Shown here: in pieces, positions 8,712-17,148 of the stretch | Position numbering within the stretch: the first letter of the stretch is position 1 | How the letters are laid out: the number at the start of each line of letters is the position of its first letter | NCBI RefSeq assembly: GCF_040681875.1 | Contig: NZ_JBFAZP010000001.1 | Span: forward strand, 1 to 64,000 | Direction: 5' to 3' | From: Longispora sp040681875 | GTDB lineage: Bacteria; Actinomycetota; Actinomycetes; Mycobacteriales; Micromonosporaceae | Length of the DNA: 64,000 nucleotides | Program-made: the position numbers and the translations under genes | The notes under the pieces: model-generated | The model's input: only the letters and a program-made list of their open reading frames with translations | Databases searched by the model: none | What the model was told of the DNA's origin: nothing

Positions 8712-9150
8712 CTAACTCCCAGATCGAGGTGCATCCTCCTGGTTATACACCTCCGTCCTCGACCTCAGGAGGAAGCCCGTCGCACACCCCACCCCGACGG
8801 CAAGGTCCGCTGCGGGCCGCCCGCGTGCGGGCTGTGTCGGCCCTGCGGCAGAAGAGCCATCGGAGCGGCAGCCGCCACGGCCGCGGTGCGGTGGCGGCGC
8901 CTCGCGTCCGGTCCGGCGGTCAGGTGAACTCTGCGGAACACCTTCGGTAGCTGCGATGTTCCTCCAATTCGCCTCGCCTGTACCGGTCACCGGCCAACAT
9001 AGGCCGACGCAGCCGGTCTCAGGACGGAGCGCTGGACTCACGAAAATCCGTTGGCCTTACCCGAGGCCGCTGACCAGGCGTTTCTCAAAGACCATCAGTA
9101 GTCTTCAACCGTCACAGACGGGCTGACCTGCTGAAACGTGGCTACGAAAG

Positions 9151-9187
9151 TTAAAAGTCCGTTGCTCTGCCATTGAGCTAGCGGCCC
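9151..9187 (-). pseudogene. tRNA-Lys(UUU) 5' half, truncated at the anticodon loop
   Basis: On the minus strand the sequence gives an acceptor strand GGGCCGC, T8-A9, a D-arm GCTC AATGGCA GAGC, A26, the 5' anticodon stem ACGGA and the loop CTTTTAA with anticodon TTT. The following bases (CTTTCG...) do not pair with ACGGA, and no T-arm or matching 3' acceptor strand follows. The break falls in or just after the anticodon loop, a classic crossover site for tRNA-targeting integrases. Confidence 0.7.
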
Positions 9188-9655
9188 CTCACATGCTCTG
9201 ACCTGCGGTTATGCGGTCAAGCTTGGTGACTCTATACCACAATGGATGACTGTGGCACCTCCGAATCACCTCGCCTGTCCAGGTCCGGGTTGTCACTCCG
9301 AACCTCGCGGGTCAGCGTTCACGCCATCAGATCATAGCCCGTAGCCGCGCAACCGCCGGCGAAGGCCGTCGCTGGCACTGCGGCACGAACTGCACACCCA
9401 GGCCCCCCTTCAATTGCACCTGGGGCGACAGGCGCCGTTCAAGATCAAATTACCTTCTCGCCGGATCGGATAGAGGATCGCGCGGACGAATGGCCCTCGA
9501 CCACCTCGCGGCTGTGACCGGAGCCATATCTGTCGAACCTCGCGGCGCCGGAGCGACGGGGGGCGGATGGCGGCGCCACCCGGGTAGCGAGGTCCGCGCG
9601 TTCGTGAGCAGCCCCTCATCCCCAGGTGATGATCATGCACGGCCACCCTGCCGCA

Positions 9656-9690
9656 GGATCCGGACCGGCAGCAACTGACGGTCCGGATCC
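9656..9690 (-). terminator. Hairpin terminator after ricin-lectin gene
   Basis: A perfect 11-bp inverted repeat (GGATCCGGACC / GGTCCGGATCC) with a 13-base loop, 59 bp past the stop of the minus-strand gene at 9749. There is no T-tract, as is common in actinomycetes. Confidence 0.6.
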
Positions 9691-9748
9691 GCTGGATGTC
9701 CGACAAAGCCTTACCAAGCCAACGAACGCATCACTTCAGAAGAACCAC

Positions 9749-10924
9749 CTAGCTGCGGGTCCAGCGCTGGCTAGTCTGGCCGTTGCAGGTCGCGAGGACG
9801 ACCTTCGTGTTGTTGCCGGTGGCCGCTCCGGATGGCATGAGGCACAGCCCGGACTGGACGCCGCGCACGCTGCCGTCGGTGTTGAGCGTCCACTGCTGGT
9901 TGCCGCCACCGTGGCAGTCCCACAGGATGGCCTTCGTTCCCGCCGTCGTGCCGCCCGCCTCGGCGTCGAGGCACTTGCCGTTGACCATGAGGGCCTTGGT
10001 GGACGTGGAGGTCCAGCGCTGGTTGTCGCCGCCGTTGCAGTCCCAGATGATGATCTGGGTTCCGTTGGCGGTGTTGCTGCCCGGGTCGTCGAGGCACCGG
10101 CCGGAGCCGGCGTTCTTCAACGGCTTGGCCGTGGTCGAGCCGGCGATCCAGCCCCGGGTCACGTGTAGCCCGTTGCCTTGGGCGACGGCCTGGTAGTTGG
10201 CTTGGCCGCGGCAGTCGTCGGATTCGCCCTCGGCGTGGACGGTGCCGACCACGCCGGGCAGATCGGTCGAGGTGGGGCCGCCGTAGTACACGTCGGTTCT
10301 CGGCAGGGTCGAGCAGGTCGGGAACCCGAGGTAGTACTCGAGGAAGCCACCCTCGGAGCCGGTGATCTTGCCGTTGTTCGACGGCAGTGTCCAGGAGCCG
10401 ATGTGGGTGGTCACGCCGGTCACGGTGTCCTTGGCGGTTCCGACCCATGTGTCGGCTCCGGACTTGGCCGCCGTGAGGTGGTACAGGTGGCCGTACACGC
10501 CGTCGAAGTCGGCGGCGCAGCTGACTCCGGGACCGCCGTCCGCGCCAGTGTGGCAGAGCGGGTCGTTGGTGCTGGCGCCGGCCTGGAATGTGGAGAACGC
10601 AGTGTGCAGCCGCTCGCGGCCGTTGACGTTCGGCCTGGGCTGGAGTCCGACGTAGGCGACGTCGCTGGCGTTGGTGAACGCGAACTGCTGGGCGAAGTAG
10701 GTGCCGTGGTCGTGCACCGTGTCCGGGTTGACCGTCATCGGGAAGGTGATGTTCGACAGCCCGCCGGAGGGGACGTTGGGGATCGACCAGTTCAGGTAGG
10801 CGTTTCCGCCGGCCGCCAGTGCCGGCTGGGCGCCCAGGAGGGAGGAGAGTCCGGCCGTCAGCGCTGCCAGTGCCAGCACGGATCCGTTGGCGACGGTGCG
10901 CCGCCAGCGTCGGGAGTTGGACAT
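9749..10924 (-). CDS. Secreted ricin-B-lectin protein with DUF3472-like N-domain
   Basis: A 391-residue exoprotein. The start MSNSRRWRRT is preferred over the longer frame because it opens a typical signal peptide: an Arg-rich N-region, a hydrophobic core (VLALAALTAGLSSLLG) and AQPALA cleavage near residue 36. Residues about 40-250 resemble DUF3472-type carbohydrate-related domains (aromatic and Gly-rich strands, EYYLGFPTC). Residues about 265-391 are a ricin-type beta-trefoil lectin (CBM13) with three repeats of the kind CLD..G..IIIWDCNGG.NQRW. It probably binds plant or microbial glycan outside the cell. It is transcribed away from a second ricin-lectin gene, with a long shared regulatory gap. 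Confidence 0.85.
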   Translation of the reverse strand: MSNSRRWRRTVANGSVLALAALTAGLSSLLGAQPALAAGGNAYLNWSIPNVPSGGLSNITFPMTVNPDTVHDHGTYFAQQFAFTNASDVAYVGLQPRPNVNGRERLHTAFSTFQAGASTNDPLCHTGADGGPGVSCAADFDGVYGHLYHLTAAKSGADTWVGTAKDTVTGVTTHIGSWTLPSNNGKITGSEGGFLEYYLGFPTCSTLPRTDVYYGGPTSTDLPGVVGTVHAEGESDDCRGQANYQAVAQGNGLHVTRGWIAGSTTAKPLKNAGSGRCLDDPGSNTANGTQIIIWDCNGGDNQRWTSTSTKALMVNGKCLDAEAGGTTAGTKAILWDCHGGGNQQWTLNTDGSVRGVQSGLCLMPSGAATGNNTKVVLATCNGQTSQRWTRS

Positions 10925-12206
10925 GGTTTTCTCGTTTCCTTGGAAGGTGGATCTGCGTGTTGAGGGCGTGCGGAGACCACCCTGGACCGCCGAGTCGTGC
11001 AGGGGTGCGGCGTGCCGGGGCTGGTGGAGTGCTGGAGGCTGGGCACTGCCCTGATCGTGCGTCGCCGGCCACACCTTTAGGAGTGGGATCCGACCGGTGA
11101 CGGGCGGCGGAAGGTGCCAGGGCGTCGTCGCGGGAGCGCGCCATCGCAGGGGGCGCTCCGGCGGTGTCCAGCCGGTGAGAGAGCTACTGCCTTGTGGCGT
11201 CTTGTACCGCGACGTCGACGGCTACGGGCAGAACTGGACAGCGGGCGTGTCGTGGTTCCCGTCGGGGCGGGCATCGCCAGCTGCCGAGTGCGGCCAGGTG
11301 GTGTGAAGGCGCTTAACAGGTTGTGCGGACGGTGGTGCTCTGTGGAGCGGGGGGCCGCGCGAGGTCTGGGGCATGGTTCTGATTTACCTGCGTCACGGAA
11401 ACGATGTCAATAGATGTTTGAAAATGCGCAGATACGAGCAGTCACGCGCACGTCTGGTGCGTACCGAAGGCACTTCGAGCACTCTTTGCGTGCAGTCGCG
11501 GAAGCACCATCGGAACGGTAAACAGCCCTTTCTGTTGCTGGCGCGTCACTGTCGGATGTGGATCGGATCCCCGTCGGGGCGACCCCACCCAATGTGGGGC
11601 CGCGAAGCCCAGCATGTGACCAAAGTGTGAGAAAAGCACCATCTCGCTGGCAGATGTCGAGGGTGTGAGCGCGAGGCGCCTCGCATCGCGTGCCATTGTG
11701 TTCGACGATGTTGACTCAAGCGTTGCGTTATGTTGATATCCTCGGCGTCGGGGTGGTGGTGCATCGACAACGGCGCATCACCCCGGGGCTAGGGCTGATC
11801 GGCTGGCACCTGACAGGTCCGGCTCCGCATCTCCGCTGATCGCACAGCGGAGATGCGCAGTTCTGCTCGGCCGTCCAGGCGTCGTGGCCGGACGTGTTGG
11901 AGCGGAAGACCCCGTGGGTTCAGCGTGGCGTTCGCGCGACGGTGAGACCCACCGTAGCTGAGATGCTCACGCCGGCCCGCTCGCGTGCCGGGACGCGAAA
12001 CGGCCAGTAGGCCGCCGCAGTCACGCGATATCGCCGTACGGCGACCGGGGAACCTGTCGGTGGAACGCGCCTGGCGGAGCGTTCCACCGGCGGGGCCAAC
12101 CGATAGGTCTACTGCTCTCCATCTGAGCGAAATTCCGCACGGCCCCTCGGGCACCCCCTCAACTTCGCCCCGTCCACGCGGACGGCCCCTCCGAGAGGAA
12201 CCACCC
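10925..12206. other. Long divergent regulatory gap between two lectin exoprotein genes
   Basis: About 1.3 kb without a convincing gene. It separates two divergently transcribed secreted ricin-domain genes, and it contains a 12-bp sequence (11716-11727) repeated upstream of the GH31 gene. Base composition drops to more A/T between about 11390 and 11760, as expected of promoters in this background. Confidence 0.55.
11716..11727. promoter_or_regulatory. Candidate shared operator, copy 1
   Basis: TCAAGCGTTGCG. The exact reverse complement occurs at 16585-16596 upstream of the GH31 gene. Immediate flanks differ. The site sits in the gap between the two divergent ricin-lectin genes. A LacI-type or similar sugar-responsive regulator is a plausible but unproven reader. 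Confidence 0.35.
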
Positions 12207-13715
12207 ATGTCACATCCTCGAAAGACGCTCGCGGCGGCAGGTGCCGCAGTGGCGTTGACCCTGGCCGGCGCCCTGGCGTCGGCGCCCCCCGCGTCGGCGC
12301 TCCCGCCCGGCGCTACCTACACGATCTCCGTCGGGTCGACCGGCTCGTACGCGTACCCGACCGACACACCGGCGAGTACCTACATCGACAAGGACGGCAC
12401 GTTCTACTTCCAGCAAGCCAACGCGGCCTACGACGCCTCGGACCCCCGGTACTGGGACTTCTACACCGGGACCAACTTGGAGACCGCGTCGAGGTCGTCC
12501 ACGATCAGCAACTACGTGAACCCGGCCAACTCCAGCGACCGCAACAACGACACGACGTGGCGGTGCAACAACAGCCCCACCGGCGTGGAGTCCACCTACG
12601 CACCCTCGGGGTCCTCATACTCGCAGCGCAACTTCTGCGACCTGTCCGGGGTATGGGTCGACCCGGACACCGGAAACTGGCACGGCCTGGTGCACAACGA
12701 GTTCACCCCGCAGCCGTTCGATGACGGCCTGCACTACGACGCCATCGACCACGCCGTCTCCACCAACCAGGGCCGCACCTGGACGATCGACAGCCATGCG
12801 ATCACCTCCCCATACAGCACGAAGCGCAACGACACGACGGCGTTCCCGAACCAGACCTACGACTACGGCGACGGCGACCAGCGGCTGTTCGTCGACACCG
12901 CCTCGGGCTACTTCTACGCCTTCTACGGCTCACGGATCGTCGACAAGGGCGGCAGCTGGAAAGCGTTCTACTCCCACGTAGCGCGGGCGCCCATGTCCGG
13001 CAAGATGACGACCGGCACGTGGCAGAAGTGGTACAACGGCGCATGGACGCAGCCCGGCGTCGGCGGCAAGGAAAGCAACATGGTGCCCGTCAACGCCTCC
13101 AACAGCACCGGATACACCCCGACGGGCTCCGAGTACAACCCGATGAACACCGGCACGGCCAGCCAGCAGATCGCCAACGGCAAGATGCCCGCCACCTCGC
13201 CGCTGTTCGTCATGAACATCACCTACAACGCCTACCTTGGCATCTACCTCGGTACCCCGCAGGCCGTGGACCAGTCCGGCAACGCGCCGCAGGAGTACTA
13301 CGCCACCGACGACCTGACCACCCAGAAGTGGACCCGGATCGGCGACTCCGGCTCGTACAAGACCGCCTCCTGGTACCGCTGGTTCCTCGACGGCGCCAAC
13401 AAGACCAGCTCGGGCCAGAACCAGAAGTGGGTGTTCACCCAGCAGTCCGACGGCTCCTACCGCATCGCCAACGCCGAATCCGGCCTGTGTGTCGACGTCA
13501 GCGGAGCATCAGGCTCAGCCGGCGCGCAGATCATCCAGTGGACCTGCAGCACGGACAGCAACCAGCGGTGGATCGCCACCGCCGTGTCGGGCGGCTACAC
13601 CCTCACCTCACAGAGCAGCGGCCTTCTTCTCACCACCGCCTCCACCACAGACGGGGCATTGATCACCCAGCAGGCCAACACTGGCTCGGCGCTGCAACGC
13701 TGGACGATCAGCTAG
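12207..13715 (+). CDS. Secreted protein with C-terminal ricin-B lectin domain
   Basis: A 502-residue exoprotein beginning MSHPRKTLAAAG, with GAGAGG upstream. It has a Sec signal peptide (hydrophobic core AAVALTLAGAL, cleavage after PASA near residue 31). Residues about 35-370 are rich in Asn, Thr, Tyr and Trp, with repeated short D/N-rich loops, as in extracellular beta-propeller glycosidases. Examples are YGDGDQRLFVDTASGYFYAFYG and NPMNTGTASQ. No catalytic signature is certain. Residues about 375-502 are a ricin-type trefoil (QSDGSYRIANAESGLCVDVSG, IIQWTCSTDSNQRW). A GC-rich hairpin follows 10 bp after the stop. Likely a glycan-binding or glycan-cleaving secreted protein; the enzyme class is unknown. 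Confidence 0.78.
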   Translation: MSHPRKTLAAAGAAVALTLAGALASAPPASALPPGATYTISVGSTGSYAYPTDTPASTYIDKDGTFYFQQANAAYDASDPRYWDFYTGTNLETASRSSTISNYVNPANSSDRNNDTTWRCNNSPTGVESTYAPSGSSYSQRNFCDLSGVWVDPDTGNWHGLVHNEFTPQPFDDGLHYDAIDHAVSTNQGRTWTIDSHAITSPYSTKRNDTTAFPNQTYDYGDGDQRLFVDTASGYFYAFYGSRIVDKGGSWKAFYSHVARAPMSGKMTTGTWQKWYNGAWTQPGVGGKESNMVPVNASNSTGYTPTGSEYNPMNTGTASQQIANGKMPATSPLFVMNITYNAYLGIYLGTPQAVDQSGNAPQEYYATDDLTTQKWTRIGDSGSYKTASWYRWFLDGANKTSSGQNQKWVFTQQSDGSYRIANAESGLCVDVSGASGSAGAQIIQWTCSTDSNQRWIATAVSGGYTLTSQSSGLLLTTASTTDGALITQQANTGSALQRWTIS

Positions 13716-13725
13716 CCGCACCATC

Positions 13726-13754
13726 GGGCCGGCCCACCTGACCAGGGCCGGCCC
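13726..13754 (+). terminator. Hairpin terminator after lectin gene
   Basis: Two copies of GGGCCGGCCC (13726-13735 and 13745-13754) can pair as a 10-bp stem with a 9-base loop, starting 10 bp after the stop codon at 13715. No T-tract. Confidence 0.55.
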
Positions 13755-13923
13755 ACCACCTGGTGGTCGACGACAGCGGTGAGCGTCGCTGACCACGAGC
13801 GGGTGACGCGGCACGTTGGTGGGAGGACTCGCCGACGTGCCGCGTCACAGCTCGCCCCCCGGCCCAGGGGCTCACCCTCCGGACGTCCACCCGCCCCCTC
13901 GACAGCTCCGCTAGGAGTCTCCG

Positions 13924-15954
13924 ATGCCCCTTCCCTTCTTCCGCAGATCCCTCGCGGCCGTCTGCGCCGCGTTCCTCCTCACCACCGCAGCAGTGGTGGC
14001 CGGCCCGTCCCCGGTTGCCGCCTCGGACAACGGCCTGGCACTCACCCCGCAGATGGGCTGGAACAGCTGGAACGCGTTCCACTGCTCCATCGACCAGGCC
14101 AAGATCCGGGGCGCGGCCGACGCGCTGGTCTCCACCGGACTGGCTGCCGCCGGCTACAAGTACGTCAACGTTGACGACTGTTGGCAGGCGTCCACCCGCG
14201 ACGCGAACGGCCGACTCCGGGGGGACCCGACCCGGTTCCCCGACGGCATGAAGGCGCTCGCGGACTACGTACACGCCAAGGGTCTGAAGTTCGGGATCTA
14301 CGCCACGCCCGGCTCCCGGACCTGCGCCAACATCTGGGACAACTATCCGGGAGCGCTCGGCAGCAAGGGGCACGAGGCGCTCGACGCTCAGACGTTCGCG
14401 GACTGGGGCGTGGACTACCTCAAGTACGACTGGTGCCGCGCCGACGAGGACGGCGTCGACGCGCAGGCCGGGTTCACCCTGATGCGCGACTCCCTCGCCG
14501 ACACCGGCCGGCCCGTCCTGTTCAGCATCCACCGCGAACCCCAGCTGCCCATGGAGTCCTGGCGGGTGGACGTCGCGAACTCCTGGCGCACCACGTCGGA
14601 CATCCGCGACAACTGGTCCAGCATGATCGGCATCGCCCACGCCAACCAACCCCTCGCAGGCTACGCGCGCCCCGGGGCCTGGAACGACCCCGACATGCTG
14701 GAGGTCGGCAACGGCGGGATGACGGCCACCGAGTACCGCACGCACATGAGCCTGTGGGCCGAGATGGCCGCACCGCTGCTCGTCGGTACCAATCTGATCG
14801 AGGCCAGCACCACGACCATCGGCATCCTCACCAACCCCGACGTCCTCGCCGTCAGCCAAGACCCCCTCGGCCGGCAGGGCACCGTCGTGTCCAGCTCCGG
14901 CGGCCTGGTCGTCATGTCCCGGGTCCTCGCCGACGGCGCGCGGGCCGTCACCCTCACCAACGAGACCGGCTCCACGGTCACGATCTCCACGACAGCCTCG
15001 GCCCTGGGTATCGGTGGTTCCTCGTCCTACACGCTCAAGGACCTGTGGTCCAAGGCGACGACCACCACGACGGGTACGGTCAGCGCCTCCGTCCCCTCGC
15101 ACGCCACGGTCATGTACAAGGTCACCCCCAGCGCTCCCACCGGGACCGTGTACCTCAGCGACTTGTCCTGGACCTCCGCCACCAACGGCTGGGGCCCGGT
15201 CGAGAAGGACCGCAGCGTCGGCGAGGCCGCCGCCGGGGACGGGCGCACCCTGACCGTCAACGGGACCACCTACGCCAAGGGGCTGGGCGCGCACGCCGCC
15301 TCCGACATCCGGTACCCCCTGGGCGCCGGCTGCACGACAGTCACCGCCGACGTCGGGGTCGACGACGAGAAGACCACCGCCGGGTCGGTGGTGTTCCAGA
15401 TCTGGCGGGACGGCACGAAGGTCGCCGACAGCGGAGTCAAGACGTACACCCAGGCGGCGACCCGGCTCACCGCCGACGTCACCGGTGGGAGCGTGCTGCG
15501 GCTTGTGGTCACCGACGCCGGGGACGGCATCGGCTCCGACCACGCCGATTGGGGCGACGCGCGGCTCACGTGCGGTAGCTCGTCGGGACCGGTCACGATC
15601 GAAGCCGAGAAGGGTACCCGCAGCGGAGCGGCGGTCGTGACCACCTGCCCCGCGTGCTCCGGCGGCGCGAAGGTCGGCTACCTCGGCAACGGCGGCGACG
15701 TGACCCTTACGGTGAACGCGACGACCGCAGGCACCCGCCAGCTCACCGTCACCCACCTGACCGACGGCACGCGGACATTCATGGTCAGCGTCAACGGCGC
15801 AGCCGCGATCCAGCTCAGCCTCAACGGGACAAGCTGGGACACACCCGCCGACGCCGCGCCGATCAGCATCACGCTCAACGCCGGGGGAAACAGCATCCGG
15901 TTCTACAACACCTCAGCCCCGGCCCCGGATCTGGACAAGATCACGGTTACCTGA
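13924..15954 (+). CDS. Secreted GH27 alpha-galactosidase with NPCBM and CBM35-like domains
   Basis: A 676-residue exoenzyme that should remove terminal alpha-galactose from galactomannan or oligosaccharides. AGGAG precedes the ATG. A signal peptide ends after VAAS near residue 37. The GH27 barrel begins LTPQMGWNSWN and includes VNVDDCW, the nucleophile D169 in YLKYDWC and the acid/base D226 in SWRTTSDI, then WNDPDML. Around residue 203 the segment reads SIHREPQLP, where most GH27 enzymes have a Cys- or Trp-containing loop. This may alter sugar specificity. Residues about 410-555 form an NPCBM-like domain (NGTTYAKGLGAHA), and residues about 558-676 form a CBM35-like domain (IEAEKGTRSG). A strong terminator lies 144 bp downstream. 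Confidence 0.93.
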   Translation: MPLPFFRRSLAAVCAAFLLTTAAVVAGPSPVAASDNGLALTPQMGWNSWNAFHCSIDQAKIRGAADALVSTGLAAAGYKYVNVDDCWQASTRDANGRLRGDPTRFPDGMKALADYVHAKGLKFGIYATPGSRTCANIWDNYPGALGSKGHEALDAQTFADWGVDYLKYDWCRADEDGVDAQAGFTLMRDSLADTGRPVLFSIHREPQLPMESWRVDVANSWRTTSDIRDNWSSMIGIAHANQPLAGYARPGAWNDPDMLEVGNGGMTATEYRTHMSLWAEMAAPLLVGTNLIEASTTTIGILTNPDVLAVSQDPLGRQGTVVSSSGGLVVMSRVLADGARAVTLTNETGSTVTISTTASALGIGGSSSYTLKDLWSKATTTTTGTVSASVPSHATVMYKVTPSAPTGTVYLSDLSWTSATNGWGPVEKDRSVGEAAAGDGRTLTVNGTTYAKGLGAHAASDIRYPLGAGCTTVTADVGVDDEKTTAGSVVFQIWRDGTKVADSGVKTYTQAATRLTADVTGGSVLRLVVTDAGDGIGSDHADWGDARLTCGSSSGPVTIEAEKGTRSGAAVVTTCPACSGGAKVGYLGNGGDVTLTVNATTAGTRQLTVTHLTDGTRTFMVSVNGAAAIQLSLNGTSWDTPADAAPISITLNAGGNSIRFYNTSAPAPDLDKITVT

Positions 15955-16097
15955 GTCCCCGGCCGCCCCCGAGCCAGCCAACAACAGCGCAATCGGTGCT
16001 GTACCCACGGAGGTGGATTTTCCGATCACTCCCCGAGCGGCCCGGCCCTCCTTGTTGGCCGGTGTGCTGGTGTCCGCACCGGTCGTTGCGGCCACAG

Positions 16098-16132
16098 CCA
16101 CGGGTCCAGGCACGTGTGTCCTGGACCCGTGG
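16098..16132 (+). terminator. Strong hairpin terminator after GH27 gene
   Basis: A perfect 13-bp stem, CCACGGGTCCAGG with CCTGGACCCGTGG, and a 9-base loop. It lies 144 bp beyond the stop of the alpha-galactosidase gene. Confidence 0.65.
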
Positions 16133-16584
16133 CGGAGATTCCGCCGACGGCGTGGGTTCGGGCGCCTCGACCGAGGGCAAGTTCTGGCCGAAGACAAAGT
16201 CCAACGGGCTCTCGTCCACGGCGTCGGTGGTGCTGTGGTCTCTGGCTGAACTCAAGGCGATGCGACTACCCTGCGTCACCATCTGGAGTGTCGTGGTGGT
16301 CGCGAGTTCTCATCTCGATTCATGCACCCGACGTATCCGTTCGCGCACTAGCAATCAATTGCGCACACCGTGCTTGATAATTGTCCCGTTTGAGAATCTG
16401 ACCCTCGGGGATATGCGCGGAATTGTTCAGAGGGGCTCGCGGCGACCCAACTTCCGTCGGCCATGCGCAGAGTACCCGGGGTGTTCATCTCGACGTCAGA
16501 AGTCAGTGCGCCGCACTGGGTCGGGCAGTCGGTCACCCCATCCGCGTCACCTCGATGATTGTGCCCGCCGGCAACAAATGTTGG

Positions 16585-16596
16585 CGCAACGCTTGA
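16585..16596. promoter_or_regulatory. Candidate shared operator, copy 2
   Basis: CGCAACGCTTGA, the reverse complement of the site at 11716-11727. It lies about 550 bp upstream of the GH31 start. A GCTTGAT heptamer overlaps it and recurs 14 bp later (16591 and 16605). The regulatory role is inferred from the repetition and from the shared function of the flanking genes. Confidence 0.35.
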
Positions 16597-17148
16597 TTGA
16601 TCCTGCTTGATGGACCTACTCTGACTGCATCAGTGAGCACCGAGAGGGGGAACTATCCTATATGCACAGTACGGTCGCCTGCGCGGCGTGCCGGTGACAA
16701 AATTGCCTCCGTCCTGCATGGCGGGTGCAATGCCGCAGAAAGGCGGGCCGTGTCCTTCTCGTCAAAGGCGAGGCCCAATTAGCAGTAAACAATATTAATG
16801 AAAATGTGTTCTGCGTGTTCGGTGTTGCTAAGTCTGAACACCGAGGTGGCGGGGGCCTGCGAATAGTGGCACTCCAGGCATCTGCCGCGACGCACCACTC
16901 TGGTGAGTGGTGACCTGTTCTCTACCCACGTCCGCATTCCTCCCATGGGCTGACTCTCGCAGTGCCGCTACGCACTGTGCGGACTTCGGCTCGGTCTTGG
17001 CCGGAGTGGATCGGGGCGTGGTGTGAAGTCCCACCCGTTCGCCCACCCCTCACACCAGTCGGCGGCTCTCGGGCGCCGGCTGGCGCCACTACCCGGCAAC
17101 GTTGCCAGACAGTGGCTCGGGCGATCGATTCCCGTGGAAAGGAAACCC

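Larger units (their letters stand above)
8712..9748. other. Intergenic region with tRNA remnant and terminator
   Basis: About 1 kb with no credible protein gene; open frames here lack start signals and recognisable motifs. It contains the EACC1 promoter region at its left end, the 5' half of a tRNA-Lys (9151-9187) and a perfect hairpin (9656-9690) behind the next minus-strand gene. Confidence 0.6.
15955..17148. other. Non-coding gap upstream of GH31 gene
   Basis: About 1.2 kb without a credible gene. It contains the terminator of the GH27 gene and the second 12-bp candidate operator. It also has an AT-rich stretch near 16780-16810 and two short hairpins: CGGTGTT/AACACCG at about 16820-16843 and CACCACTC/GAGTGGTG at 16893-16912. 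The GH31 promoter and 5' leader probably lie here. Confidence 0.55.

Noticed and set aside
8712..9041. Minus-strand frame of 109 codons just upstream of EACC1
   Set aside because: No ribosome site, no motif and low-complexity Arg/Pro/Gly composition. It is more likely the promoter region of the EACC1-caspase pair.
9131..9187. A complete tRNA-Lys gene
   Set aside because: Only the 5' half folds. The 3' anticodon stem, T-arm and 3' acceptor strand are absent, so it is listed as a remnant.
9749..11144. Longer start options for the ricin-lectin gene and an overlapping frame of 457 codons
   Set aside because: The signal peptide begins at 10924, and the overlapping frame is Arg/Pro-rich without motifs.
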